A stretch of DNA of 64,000 nucleotides from Rhizophagus clarus. Its lineage: Eukaryota; Glomeromycota; Glomeromycetes; Glomerales; Glomeraceae. Position 1 is the stretch's first letter; each line of letters begins with the position of its first letter. The notes under the pieces were generated by a model that was not told the DNA's origin, did no database searches, and was given only the letters and a program-made list of their open reading frames with translations. A program made the position numbers and the translations under genes. This document shows positions 1-12,317 of the stretch, piece by piece. The stretch covers positions 656,001 through 720,000 of the forward strand of contig BLAL01000229.1 of assembly GCA_015698045.1 (NCBI GenBank). The letters are read 5' to 3'.

Positions 1-239
1 GGCCTAAATTAAGTTAAAATGAAAAAATACAAATCAAATATAGCATTACATTTATATAATATAGTACTTTAATTTAAAAGTAAAAATATAAACTTATTAA
101 GTGCCTTTACGATTTTATAAAAAAAAATTCCCATTTAATCTTTATTATTCAACTTGAATCTTTATTTAAAAATAGTCTATTTTCTTTATTAAAATAATAA
201 AAAATTAAAGATCGGAAATTAATACTGTTACAAAAAATG

Positions 240-905
240 CTAATTTCCCATAAGTATTAATCATCGCATTATAAAATTTGATATACAAGTAATTTAGACC
301 CTCCTGAACAATATTACTTAAGCAATAAAAGGCAATTTACTTTGACCAAAGTGTTGAAATTATGCTCTAAAATTTCTAAATGAGTGAGAAAATATAAACG
401 TTAATTTCTCCATATATATTAATCATAGTATTATAAAATTTAAGATACGAATAGATCTAACCTGCCTAAACAACTCTACTTAAGCAACAAAATGTAGTTT
501 ACTTTGATCAAAGTATTGAAATTACGCTTTGAAGTCACTAAACAGATGTAAAAAAATTTAGAAATTGAAAATTAGTGCAGTTTTGTAAAATATATATTAC
601 TCTATGAATGTTTATTATATACTTAAAAAATTTATAATATAAATATATTTGACATTTCTGAACAACATAACATAAGCCGCAGTAAGCAATTTCATTTTGC
701 CAATGTACCAAAATTACGCTCTAAATATGTAAAATAGATTTAGTTGTCAGTTCCATTATAAAAACACGAGTTTTTTTTCAAATATTATACCTATATTTAT
801 AAAATTTAAGATCCAAGTATTTTGGATTTTGCTAAACAACTTTACTTAAGCAATAAAAGGTACTTTACTTTGATCAAGGTGATGAAATTTCGTTCTAAAA
901 ATTTA
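240..905. repeat. degenerate tandem repeat, about 170-185 bp unit, 4 copies
   Basis: A block containing variants of 'aacaa..ttacttaagcaa' followed by 'tttactttgatcaaagt' and a 'gaaattacgctct' tail recurs near 310, 478, 664 and 836, a spacing of roughly 168-186 bp. Copies are perhaps 65-75 percent alike by eye. No coding potential is seen; the short open frames here are in AT-rich noise. The first 240 bases hold nothing recognisable. Confidence 0.6.
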
Positions 906-1614
906 TGTATATTTAAAAATAATGTGTTTTTTTTAGTTTTTCATGTTTTATACAAAAACTACCTGAATAACTGCTATTACAAGCTTAGAAAAACCTTTTC
1001 TACTCGTAAAATTACATATATTTTTACTTTTAAAACTGCATATTTTTTTATTTCTTAACTTCAATCTTGAAAAAAGTGTGTTTTTAAGAAGAGTTTTTCG
1101 TACGTTATAAAAAAAAATTTTATTATTCAAGATCGGAAAGTAAGAATAGAAATTGATAGAACACATGATAATCTATCAATTTCTTAATTTGTATAAGTGT
1201 AGTACATTAAAAAATTTAATGTTTAACTACTAAATGAAGTAATGCGATTAATATTACGCAAGATAATTTTAATATAAAAATGATCTGCATGTGACATTTC
1301 CGGTGACTGATACATCCTAAAAAATATTTAAGGTTATTGGTAAATTGGATAATACTACTAGTAGTAAATTTTTGGCTTAAAATAAGTAAAACAATAATGA
1401 ATTTCTCAAATTTTAAAACAACCCTTATATAGAGTTTCTGGAGTTCTATTATAACCCTTATTAAAGCTGATGAGGATTGGAAACTTAACTTAAAATCCTT
1501 GATTTCAATAGTTAACTCAGATGATATTTTAGAAATTTGAAAGATCTCATTATAATTATCCAATATGCTATCATCATGTGATTTTAATTAATAATAAAGA
1601 ATATTTATGCACTT

Positions 1615-1915
1615 GTTTCATGCCTGTTACATATAGTATTAGGCCAATCCAACTTAATTTTTCGTTTAATATAACCCCCTTAGTTTTTAAAAAAATAAGA
1701 AAAAAATTATATATGTAATTTAGGCTAGAATTATGATTCTTGGTCAGAATTACAAAAAATTTTTTCAAATTATGTGATATGCACATTTCTAATTATAATT
1801 CTGGCCAAAATTTTTATAATTCTGACCATGTTTATATTTCCTCCTCCCTTCCAGATTGTAACCCTTCATATTATGTTAAACAAAAAATTAAGTTAGACTG
1901 GCCTCATATGCAAAT
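1615..1915. repeat. fold-back (MITE-like) element
   Basis: The arm at about 1620-1678 is the reverse complement of the arm at about 1860-1912. Both contain 'aaaattaagttggattggcc' or a close variant, next to a 'gttatattaaac'-like block. The centre has smaller internal repeats of the form 'aattctggccaaaattt'. This is a non-autonomous inverted-repeat element; the superfamily cannot be told. The short open frames on both strands here are the element itself. Confidence 0.5.
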
Positions 1916-2084
1916 ATTTTTTTAAAGTATTTGTTAAACTTCTAAAACATATTTTCATTTGATGTTGATCTCTAAGTGTTAGTACAAAAACGAATATATC
2001 ACTTCAAATGATGCTTCTTTTAGTCTGTAAATGATAATTCAGAGAACTATTTCAAGCAACTATTACAAAAACAACTGAAATTTG

Positions 2085-2457
2085 GTACTTTAATGATGAA
2101 GCCAAAAAGGCAATTCAATTTGCAATTCAGAGAATATAACAAAAGAAGAAAAGCTCAACTAATTCAAGCAGAATCAATTAGACAATAAGGAGAGATTTGG
2201 CAAAAAGAAAAATGATTGCAAATAATAATCAAGTTTTTCATAATACTAAGGAAGTATTGGTTGATTCTAATCAAATATTAGATCTGTTAAAGCATCAACC
2301 AAAAAGTAGACTAGTAACAAAATGATTAAAATCATCCTTTGAAAAATCAGGTTTAAATAAAAGCAAAATTGAGAGTAAACAATCAATTTCTGATGATAAG
2401 AGTCATAAGTATAATTTATGTAAAGAAAATGGTCATTATCATAATACTTGTTTAAAA
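2085..2457 (+). pseudogene. relic of a transposase C-terminus (SWIM/zinc-knuckle type)
   Basis: A broken frame reads LAKRKMIANNNQVFHNTKEV, then KHQPKSRLVTK, a TGA stop, LKSSFEKSG and finally a short Cys/His motif (LCKENGHYHNTC) before a stop at about 2457. The 'GRP..KRLKSS' block followed by a CxxC-x4-H-x4-C knuckle is typical of the C-terminal end of MULE/FAR1-like and related SWIM-type transposases. Here the first knuckle cysteine is replaced and upstream frames contain stops. No N-terminal part or catalytic domain is recognisable. The family call is an inference from the short motif only. Confidence 0.45.
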
Positions 2458-2739
2458 TAATACGTAATCATATGTTTATAGTGAAGATTATTTTTAGTGT
2501 AGTATGATAAGATTTTAATTGTTATATCATTTATTTGGTGTAAAAATTAAACAAATAAGATTGATATATTTGGCATACAATATAATGGTAAAAAAAAACT
2601 TTATTTTTTTTTTATAAATTATAAATCGCATATAAATATATACAAAAATATGCACAAAAAAAAAATTAATAGAGTGAGAAATATCAAATCTCATCTGGAA
2701 TAAGAGATAAATTCACTCTTAAATAAATATTTTTAATAT

Positions 2740-3030
2740 GTATTTTTAGTAAAATTCTATATTTTTTAGTATTTTTTAGTATAATTCTACATTATCCACT
2801 ATAATTTAGTGTAATATGGCATTTTTTAAGAAATATGATAATTGTGGAATGCTACATTATCTAGTGAAATACTATATTATCTAATGAATATTATATTATT
2901 TAGTGAAATACTACAATGTCCAATAGAATACTATGTTGTCCAGTAAAATGTTATATTATCCAGTAAAATTTAGTATAATATCACATTTTTCAAATAATAT
3001 AATAATTGTGCTATTTTTTAGTGTAGTTTA
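2740..3030. repeat. degenerate short tandem repeat, about 24-28 bp unit
   Basis: Variants of 'attatctagtgaaatacta' recur about eight times. Two longer blocks (2806-2860 and 2968-3025) share 'agtataatatcacatttttc'-like and 'ataataattgtg' sequence in direct order. Pure AT-rich satellite-like DNA. Confidence 0.5.
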
Positions 3031-3039
3031 ATCAGCAGG

Positions 3040-3305
3040 ATTGTGATAGTACACCTGTACTAGGAAAATTCTAGTATGTACTGTATATAAATGCCACCCA
3101 ATTTGGGATTATGGTAGCCCAAATGTACAAATCCAAATTAATTTACAAATTATATATATAAATTTTGTAATTTGTACATTTGGGATTTGGGAATTATGGC
3201 AATCAAAATGTACAAATTAACTTGAAATAATTTGAATGTGGCATTATTTATAGTACTGTACTAGCAAAAAATCTTGTATAAGTACTAAGTACACTGTACT
3301 AATAT
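3040..3305. repeat. palindromic MITE with roughly 55-bp imperfect TIRs
   Basis: The left arm (3044-3098) ends in 'tactgtatataaatgccac'. The right arm (3238-3300) is its inverted counterpart starting 'gtggcattatttatagtact'. The outer parts also match (a 'tagtacac..tgtact' block). The loop contains a second inverted pair, 'caaatgtacaaat' and 'atttgtacatttggg'. Non-autonomous; no coding capacity. Confidence 0.6.
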
Positions 3306-3340
3306 AGTTTTTATTTTTTAAGATATAATTTAACTACAGT

Positions 3341-6300
3341 CAGTCCAACAGGGCGAACATACCTTATATCACATGTTGATCATTTGCCAATCATAATATA
3401 TGTGATATCACGTTAAATTTGAAGCCTCATCTCAAACCACAAATGTTCTAAAAATTATATTTAGTTGTTTTATTTAATAATTTAAGTTATAAATAATTAA
3501 ATGTAAAAGTATTGTGGTAAAATAAAATGTGATTCCAAAGTTAGCTTTAGGCAAAAATTTTCAATATTTGATATATGTGCTGATCATTTTCTAATCAGAC
3601 TTTGAAGCTTCGGGCCAAGCCACAGAACTTCAGGCCAAACTTAAAATATACTATTTAAGTATTCAAGAATTAATAGCTAAAATAAACCTAAATGATTTTT
3701 GATAACCCAAAAGTTATCATCAAATAAAAACTTGCAATTATTATTAGATTATAGGGCTAATTTTTGGCAAGCTTTTATGAGCTGTTTTAAGAATTTTTCA
3801 TTAATCAAATAATAAAATAAAATAAGATGATAAAGATTATATTGTTTATTTTTTTATAAATAGTCTTTAAATTTACAAAAAAAAATTTTACATTACTATT
3901 CAATTCAATAAAAAAACATTATTTTTCTAACTCCTAAAATATAAATAACACTTCAGTTTGTTTTAACTTAAAATCTTAAAAAAAGTTATTCTAAAAATGT
4001 CAATTCAACTAATTGCAAAGGAAAAATTAAGTCAATTACTAATAATACAAAAATTCCAATAACACAAAAAGAATTTATTTTAGTTGGTATGAAATTATGT
4101 CAAACTTATTATAATAAATTTATTATTAATGAAGCTCATAACCTTAAAAATAATGAAGCTTGTTCTTATCCAAAGCATGATGAATATAAAAGTCAATCAA
4201 AAAATTCAGATAAAAAACAAAAAAACCTTAATCTTAGAAAAGTTCCAGAAAGATTACTTTCAATTTTAAATTTAGATGAGACTGCTAAAATTTGTAGTTT
4301 GTGCAGAAAAAAGACAGATAATGACCCTGATTATAACATGTTAGAAGAATATAATGCACCAATTTCCAGAAAAAAAGATGATAGTGATAATATTTTAAAA
4401 GTAGGAAATCATACTTATTCATTCAGAAAAGATGTTTTATATACTGGTAAAGAATTAAAACAATTTGAATCAGATTATCAAAAAATAATAACACAACTAA
4501 CAATTATAGATGAAATTAGTTTAAGTGATAAAATTAAAAAAATGTCTAATATTCTTTATAAGAATCAAAGAATATTACAACAAAAAACAATTTATGATCC
4601 TGATGAATTTAAAAATATGTTAGAAATAGGAGATGCAGATTTAATTGATTTTTTTGATGAATTATATCAAGGAACTAATCCTAATACTAAGTCTGATAAA
4701 ACAAATAACAATAATAAGAAAAAATTGGTTTCATTATGTTACTTTTTGGCTAGTATTAATAATAATAATTACATAAATGGAATAAAAGCAGATATTGGAT
4801 CATATTTAGAAACTTCTGGAGCATCACCTACTTCTATTGATACACTTTCAAATATAGAATTATCAGTATCTTGAAAAACAGTAAATTGACAAGAAACCCT
4901 TATTTCAGAAAATTACCAAAATACTGTAAAAAGTTATTATTTACAAAATATTGAAAAAATGTTTGTACTTAATATTGATGATTATCATAATATCCATAGA
5001 AGAAATCAACCAACATTATCAAAAACACATGATATTAATTATTTTGTAATAATATTATTGAATTCAAATTCTAACATACCTAAAATACCTTTTTATTCAT
5101 CAAATAATATTTCAATTCATAATTCTAAAAGTATTGATTCTGAATTAATTATATAATTTTATAGATAAATTAGGAAAAAGTTATTATCAGCAAACTGAAA
5201 TTTGAAAACAACATTTATCTGATAATTTATATGAAAATAAAATGGAATTTCTTACTATTCATGATTATGATGGACGCATTCAAAATCAGCAGGAATTAAG
5301 ATCAATGAAAAATAGCAAATTAGTAGATTTTATTTTGCATTCTTTACATAATACAATAGATTATATTGAATCAGCAAATATTTTATTTGCAACATTTGAA
5401 AAAATAGAACAAAATTATTTAAATAATTTTGTCATTCCAACAATTTGTGATTGGCTTGGACAAATAAATTTAAGAAGAGCCATTATATTAAGACTTAATG
5501 AAAAAGAAAATTCTGGAATTCCATTTCAAATATTAAGCCTAATTCCTATGATTGGACCACTTCATGTTTCTTTAAATAGTAGAGAAACATTATTTTAAAT
5601 ATATCATTTTTTTTTTAAAATGATATATCATAATCTTTTTGGAGAAAATAAAATTTTAGCATAAAAACTAAAACCAAGGCTTATTGATCTAATATTAAAT
5701 CTTACTTTTTATGAATGGAAAAATATCCGTAATTTAATTATTAATCATTTTAAAAATATAAAGAATATAGAATATTTAATATTGATAGATTTATTAGATA
5801 ATTCTTTACCACTTACTTTAGAAATATATGCAAAACTCTTTAGATGTGGATTTTATAAAGGATATTTAAAAGGTATTGTAAGTTATTTCAAAGGTTACAA
5901 AGATATAATTATAATAAAGCACCACTTATATTTTTAAGTGATGTATTTTATTGGACAATAAATAAGCATCCAATTATTGAAATTTTAAAAAATAATCTAC
6001 CAATTTTCAATGATTATTTTGTTGAAAATTTTCATAGTTCTCTTAGATATCAAACAGCTGAATCAAATACAGAAAAACAAATTATTCAAAAGGCAAAAAT
6101 TATTGATATTGAAAGAAATGATGAGGAGTTTAAAAGTGTATTTGTTAATACAAAAAGTACAAAGATTTCAAAAGTTAAATTAATTTCTTTAGAGAAAAAG
6201 GTTTCATTGATTTTATTATTATCACTTTTTAATGAAATTTATTATAATATTGGAAAAACAAAAAATAATAATAATAAAACATTTGAACTTCCAAGTTTTA

Positions 6301-7348
6301 ATAATAAAATTGTAGATATAAAAGTTCTTCCTTTAGCTTGGAGTACTTCAAATCTACCAGATGAAGAGAAAATTTGTGATGCAGAAAATTGTAATATTAC
6401 AAATTCATCATCAAATATTATTTTAATATGTGGACATAATTATCATAAAGAATGTTTAAGTTTTCTTAATGAAAAATGTGAATATTGCTTTAATTATTTG
6501 TCAAAAAGCATTAAAACAAATATTATTGGTTTAAATAAAAGATTATTTAAGTCATTAAATGATGATGAAATAGCTGAAATTACAAAAGATAATAATGATT
6601 TAGATGATGATTATGAAGATGAAAATGTTGAAATACTTTTAGGGAAAACAGAAGAAAATATAGATAATCAATATTAAATTCAATATAATATATGGCTAAA
6701 TTACAATAGTATGTAAATAATAGAAGTTTTATTTAAATTTTTAATAAATATATTATGAATAAAAAATTAACATTAGTAAAACTTTAAAACAAAAATTAAT
6801 CATATACTGCAATATTAAAGTAACTGAAAATTATATCTAAAATTTTAGTATATAAATTTATATATAAATAGTAATTAAACTTAAAGAGTCAAATATTTTC
6901 TTAAAGGTTAAAAATTAAAATTTAAAGTCAAAATATTTAAGTTTACATTATATTAAATAATATAAAACTTTAAAATTTAATAACTCTGTAAATATTAATC
7001 CAATTCTGATGATTTTACCACCATTCGAATCCTCTCACTGAGACGAATTTAATGGTATATGTTTCATCAAAATCTGATTACTAGATGTTGAGATCGTAAT
7101 ATTTGAACTTTTACATATTTCATTAACTATAAAAATTATATAATATAATGTAAATTCAACCAATTCGACCATTTTGAGTTCTGAAATGGCCAAATAAAAA
7201 TTATTTTAGGTTTATGTATAATAGAATTTGCAAAAAAATAACCCATAATGGTATTTTTTTTATGTAATAATATCAAATAGATAACTAGTAAATGATCGGC
7301 AAAATGATCAGTAATAATGTAATAATATAAGGATGTCCGCCCTGTTAG
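3341..7348. mobile_element. 4-kb DNA transposon with TIRs around a broken transposase
   Basis: The left end contains 'ccaacagggcgaacat' followed by a 'ccttatatca' block and 'tgatcatttgccaatca'. The right end, read in reverse complement, gives 'actaacagggcggacat', a 'ccttatatta' block and 'tgatcattttgccgatca'. The two ends therefore form roughly 60-bp imperfect TIRs. The decayed transposase frame at 4089-6677 lies between them. Exact termini are uncertain by about 10 bp because another fold-back element abuts or overlaps the right end. No target-site duplication can be assigned. Confidence 0.7.
4089..6677 (+). pseudogene. broken transposase-like gene with RING-H2-like C-terminus
   Basis: One ancestral frame set is broken by stops and shifts. 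Part 1 (4089-4874, 261 codons) has conserved KLCQTYYNKF and a CSLCRKK pair, then TGA stops. Part 2 (about 4880-5156) reads NIDDYHNIH, a likely acidic catalytic block. Part 3 (5242-5598) has the motifs IPTICDWLGQINLRRA and IPMIGPLHVSLNSRE. Part 4 (open from about 5910 to 6677) has FVENFHSSLRYQT and then a Cys/His cluster CDAENC..., CGHNYHKEC, CEYC that fits a RING-H2 pattern, followed by an acidic tail. The layout matches, from memory, a large multicopy family of glomeromycete proteins. I call it transposase because of the surrounding TIRs; the superfamily (KDZ-like or other) is not settled. At least four disabling changes are present. Confidence 0.6.
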
Positions 7349-7606
7349 TCAGCCCCCTTTATAGTCACACCCCTCAGGACCAAAAATAAAAAGTGTGATT
7401 ATAAGGAAAAGTGACTGTATAAAGGGATTTTTATATATAACTACTAATTAGTGGGTCCAAAAGGGTGTGACTATAAAAACGTTATGATTATAAAGGGGTT
7501 TTTTTATATAGAGTTAATAGGCATTAGTTCTTACAAAAGGTGTGCTTATAAGAAGGGATTTATATGATGTGATTGTACAGGAGGTGACTATATGGGAGGT
7601 AGACTG
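7348..7606. repeat. fold-back MITE, GTCAGCCCCC/CAGTCTACC termini
   Basis: The left end is 'gtcagccccctttatagtca'. The right end in reverse complement is 'cagtctacctcccatatagt' followed by 'cacctcc'. The interior is full of 'gtgactata' blocks in both orientations. It is related in its ends to the elements at 26,974 and 61,453 (CAGTYAAC ends). The left terminus seems to lack its first two bases and abuts the TIR of the 4-kb element. Confidence 0.55.
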
Positions 7607-8911
7607 TATTTGTAATAGGTATTACATGAATAATGTTATTTATATTCATAAAATTAACCAATAAAATTTATTTAGTAGGTAAGCTAATTTTGTTTTTTAT
7701 ACTATTTTTTAATTGGTTTATCTATATTTAAATATTAAAAACCTAACCATCTACAAAAAAGAAAAAAATGAAACATTAAAAACATTTTGTTAAAATATTA
7801 TTATTTAAAGAAAACTTTTACAGAATTTTTTATATATATTTTAAAAAATAAACTTAACTAAAAAAAATAAACAAACTTTTGCATATTAACATTTTATTTT
7901 TATCTTTTAAATGATTCTCTTTATTTCTATATCATTTAGCTATCTATATTATTATTTTTTATTCTTATCTTTTATTTATTTTTATTTTTTATTAATTTCT
8001 TAGTTATTTTTTACCATTTCTTATTTTTATTTTTTATTTGTCTTCTATTATTATCTTTTATTTATTTATTTTTATCATTTGTTTATTTTTTATTAATATT
8101 TATTTTATTGTACTTTTCATAATCACTTAGATAAAACTATTAAAAAAATTAGTCTAAATAAAATTTATATATAACCTATACAAATGTATATTATTAAATT
8201 TTATAGTAGTATTTAACAAATAAAATTTTATAAATTACTTGATAAATTAAAAATACAATAAAATTCATATTAAATAAAATGTATATTAAGAAAAATTTTT
8301 GCAAATTTTTCTTGTATAATAAAATTTATTGTATTATATAATATAGTGAATTTCATTACTGATTAGTATTAAGATCACCTTATAAAATAATAAAAGTTTT
8401 TTAACTTAAAAATCAATTAATATATTATAAGATTTATATAATAAGTTTATTATAAATTTGAAATAAATTTTAAACTTTTTTTAATATCATTATTAATAAT
8501 TTGTACAAATTTAAATAGGATATAGAATAAAAAATAAGTTAATTTATTATTTAATAAATTTAATTTTAAATATTATGCAAAAATAATTTTTTGGTTATTA
8601 AATAATCTTTTAAATATATTTATTCAATTATTAAGAATAAAAAATTAATGATTAATTATAATTTTAGTTAATTAATTGATTAATTTTAATTTTCTGATTA
8701 ATTAACTATTAATTTATTTATATATTTATTTTATAATATTATATAGTTTAATATTTTATTAACAAAATTTATTTGTTAAATAAAATTCAGTTAATTACAA
8801 TTTTATTATTTAGTTTTTATTTTAAACTATTTACTAACTTTTCATTATTAATGGATAATTATTGTAAATGAATGTTTAATAATTTGGCTTAATTTGAATG
8901 AAAATAAACAT
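7607..8911. other. gene-free AT desert
   Basis: About 1.3 kb of more than 85 percent A+T. 7900-8100 is a T-rich stretch of 'ttatttttatttt' runs; 8550-8850 is 'taattaatt'-rich. I see no gene, TIR or tandem unit I can define. Confidence 0.6.
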
Positions 8912-10038
8912 TTAAGAAGATTTTTCTTCATTTTTTCCATCATTTTCATTTTTTTCATCCTTTTCATCCTTTTCATCTTGTTTGTCCTTTTCATCTTTTT
9001 CATTGCTTTTTTCATCATCCTTCTTAGAAGTTTCTTTTTTCTTTGCTTCTTTAATTTCGATGTTCATCTTCTGCATTTCATAAAACTTTTCTTTAAAGGA
9101 ATTGGCATCTACACCACAAATATATTGTTATATTAAAAAGGGTCTTATAATACTGAATATAAATAGCATACAAAACATACTTTCAATATTTGCAAACCGA
9201 ATAGCCAACGTTTCTGCTTTTGGTTCACCATCAGAAACGTCAGCATTAACATTCCATACCCATGAACGATCTGATCCAACATTTGGAGAAAGTTGCATTT
9301 CGGCAGTGACTAGAATATATAATGAGTTTAAGCATAAAAAGATAAATTTCTTAAAATTGATTCGCAACTTACTGTAATGATTGGCGCAAACTTTATGAGT
9401 CTTATCTCGTCGCATTACAAGACGAATTCTCTTTGTTTCTTTATGCTGAAGAAAACGAACATCACCAGTACCTCGTTCTTTCCATTCCTTTGAAGATTTA
9501 TCAAATCGAAAAAGTTTAGCGCGCCTAATTAAAAAAAAATCCCATTTATAATTATTAACTATGTTTGGAAGCTCGTAGTGTAGAGATGGTCATATTATTA
9601 TTCGTTCTCACAGAATTTCTTCCATTTAATCTTCAACAGATTAGCAAACTTGCAACCCATTATTTTCCTTCTATTTTGGAAGGCTGTAAAAGCAAGTGAA
9701 TTTGCTGTTGACTAACCAAGAATAAGGCCTCACTCATTCATACATTTAGATATTTAAAATAAAAGATCTTAACCTTCTCTTATTTACTCACATTTTAAAT
9801 AAAACATCCTCGTCTTCTTCGTGGGTTTTCACCTCAACCTCGTCTAGACTGACGATGGGCTCAAAGTGAATGTCAGGTGAAGGTGCCACGTCCTCCTGTT
9901 TGTTTAAAGACAGAAATTGAAAATAGGATAAATGCTACTGCACACTACACAAACGCGTCAAATTGTCTCTACCTCTTCAGCTCCCTTTGAAGATTCCGTA
10001 ACAACTTGTTTATTTTCAGTATCGGCAGTATCAGCCAT
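8912..10038 (-). CDS. Ran-specific GTPase-activating accessory protein RanBP1
   Basis: Five exons join without a frame break: 10038-9973, 9895-9792, 9524-9373, 9309-9181 and 9108-8912, giving 215 aa. Residues about 33-165 form the Ran-binding domain: [12 protein letters not shown] at the start, KLFRFD and [13 protein letters not shown] in the core, KVCANHY, and the hallmark [16 protein letters not shown]. The tail (171-215) is a low-complexity Lys/Glu/Asp stretch. In the family, this cytoplasmic protein binds Ran-GTP and helps RanGAP release export complexes, so it serves nucleocytoplasmic transport and spindle assembly. All introns are GT-AG and 63-267 bp. The start at 10038 is the first ATG before the acidic N-terminus. 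It is fungal Yrb1/RanBP1-like in length. The open frames on the opposite strand here are shadows. Confidence 0.95.
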
Positions 10039-10736
10039 GGTTGAAAAGAAAAATTTTTTTAGAAAAAAATTTTTTTAGCTGATAGTACATTTACAACTGT
10101 GTAACTCTTGCTTAGTAATGCTCTCGGAGTAATAACAATTAATATTTTGACACCGATAAGTTTTACTGTAATATCGAATACGTCATGTGATATTAATTTG
10201 TCACTACATCCTTAACATTAACCTTTACCGTATTATGATCGGTTAAGTTGTAACATTATTTTAAAAAAAAAATTGTTTTAAAGAACCATTTAAATATATT
10301 TTTTGCTTTTTTGTTAAATGTATTATATTAAATTATTTCAACCATTGAAATAAAAGCAATAATATACCTTTCCGGAGCAAATTTATAACAGACGGAGTGA
10401 GAAGCGCGAAAAGACAATCGTCTCGTTGTTTATAAGGTTTTACACATCCGTTAAAGAATTTATGCTATATCACGTGAAGATATTCAAATGTCCAATTCCA
10501 TTCCAATATTCATTATGTGGTCAGTATTTAAAACACCGATATCACTTATTCTGGGGATAATTTTTTATCACAACCTAATATTATATGTAACCCCGGCAAA
10601 ATCAATCTAGCTACCAGTCTTTGGTGGGCGACGCTGGGATTGTTTTAAAACACCCTAGGACTGCTTAAATCTTTTATTCAAAAAATATTGAAAATAAATT
10701 CATAACTAATAATGATTTTAGCTGTATAATTATCAA
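10039..10736. other. intergenic region between RanBP1 and Pre2
   Basis: About 700 bp. It holds the RanBP1 promoter and the Pre2 3' flank. A less AT-rich patch at 10,590-10,665 (containing 'ccagtctttggtgggcgacg') stands out, but I cannot match it to a known RNA or element. Confidence 0.4.
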
Positions 10737-12036
<1,300 letters not shown>

Positions 12037-12317
12037 GTTGAATTAAAATTGAGCTTGAGAACTTTCAGTTAATCCTCCTTTTTTGAAATCTATTCCTGAT
12101 AAGCGATGATGCATGATTACGAATTTGGTGACGCATGAATACGGAAATAAGTGGATAACTTATATGATATAAATCAGTCTTTTCCAAATACGTGCAAAAC
12201 TTTTTTAAATTGAATTTTTTAAATACTAAAAAATATTAATTATATCAGGAAAATACGCATTTGCATTGTTCGCAACGTTCTTTATTAAGCGTTTACAAAT
12301 AATATTGATGTGGTTTA
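12037..12317. promoter_or_regulatory. shared divergent promoter region, Pre2/RNR
   Basis: 281 bp separates the start codons of Pre2 (-) and the class II RNR (+). It must hold both promoters and both 5' leaders. It is AT-rich with no obvious TATA positioning. I searched for but did not recognise the proteasome-control element GGTGGCAAA. Confidence 0.4.

Noticed and set aside
8894-9377. Plus-strand open frames of 80 and 91 codons
   Set aside because: They are antisense to the RanBP1 exons 4 and 5 and the intron between; the Phe/Ile-rich peptide is the mirror of the Lys/Glu tail.
10590-10665. GC-richer patch as a structured RNA gene
   Set aside because: No tRNA cloverleaf, snoRNA boxes or snRNA motifs could be identified.
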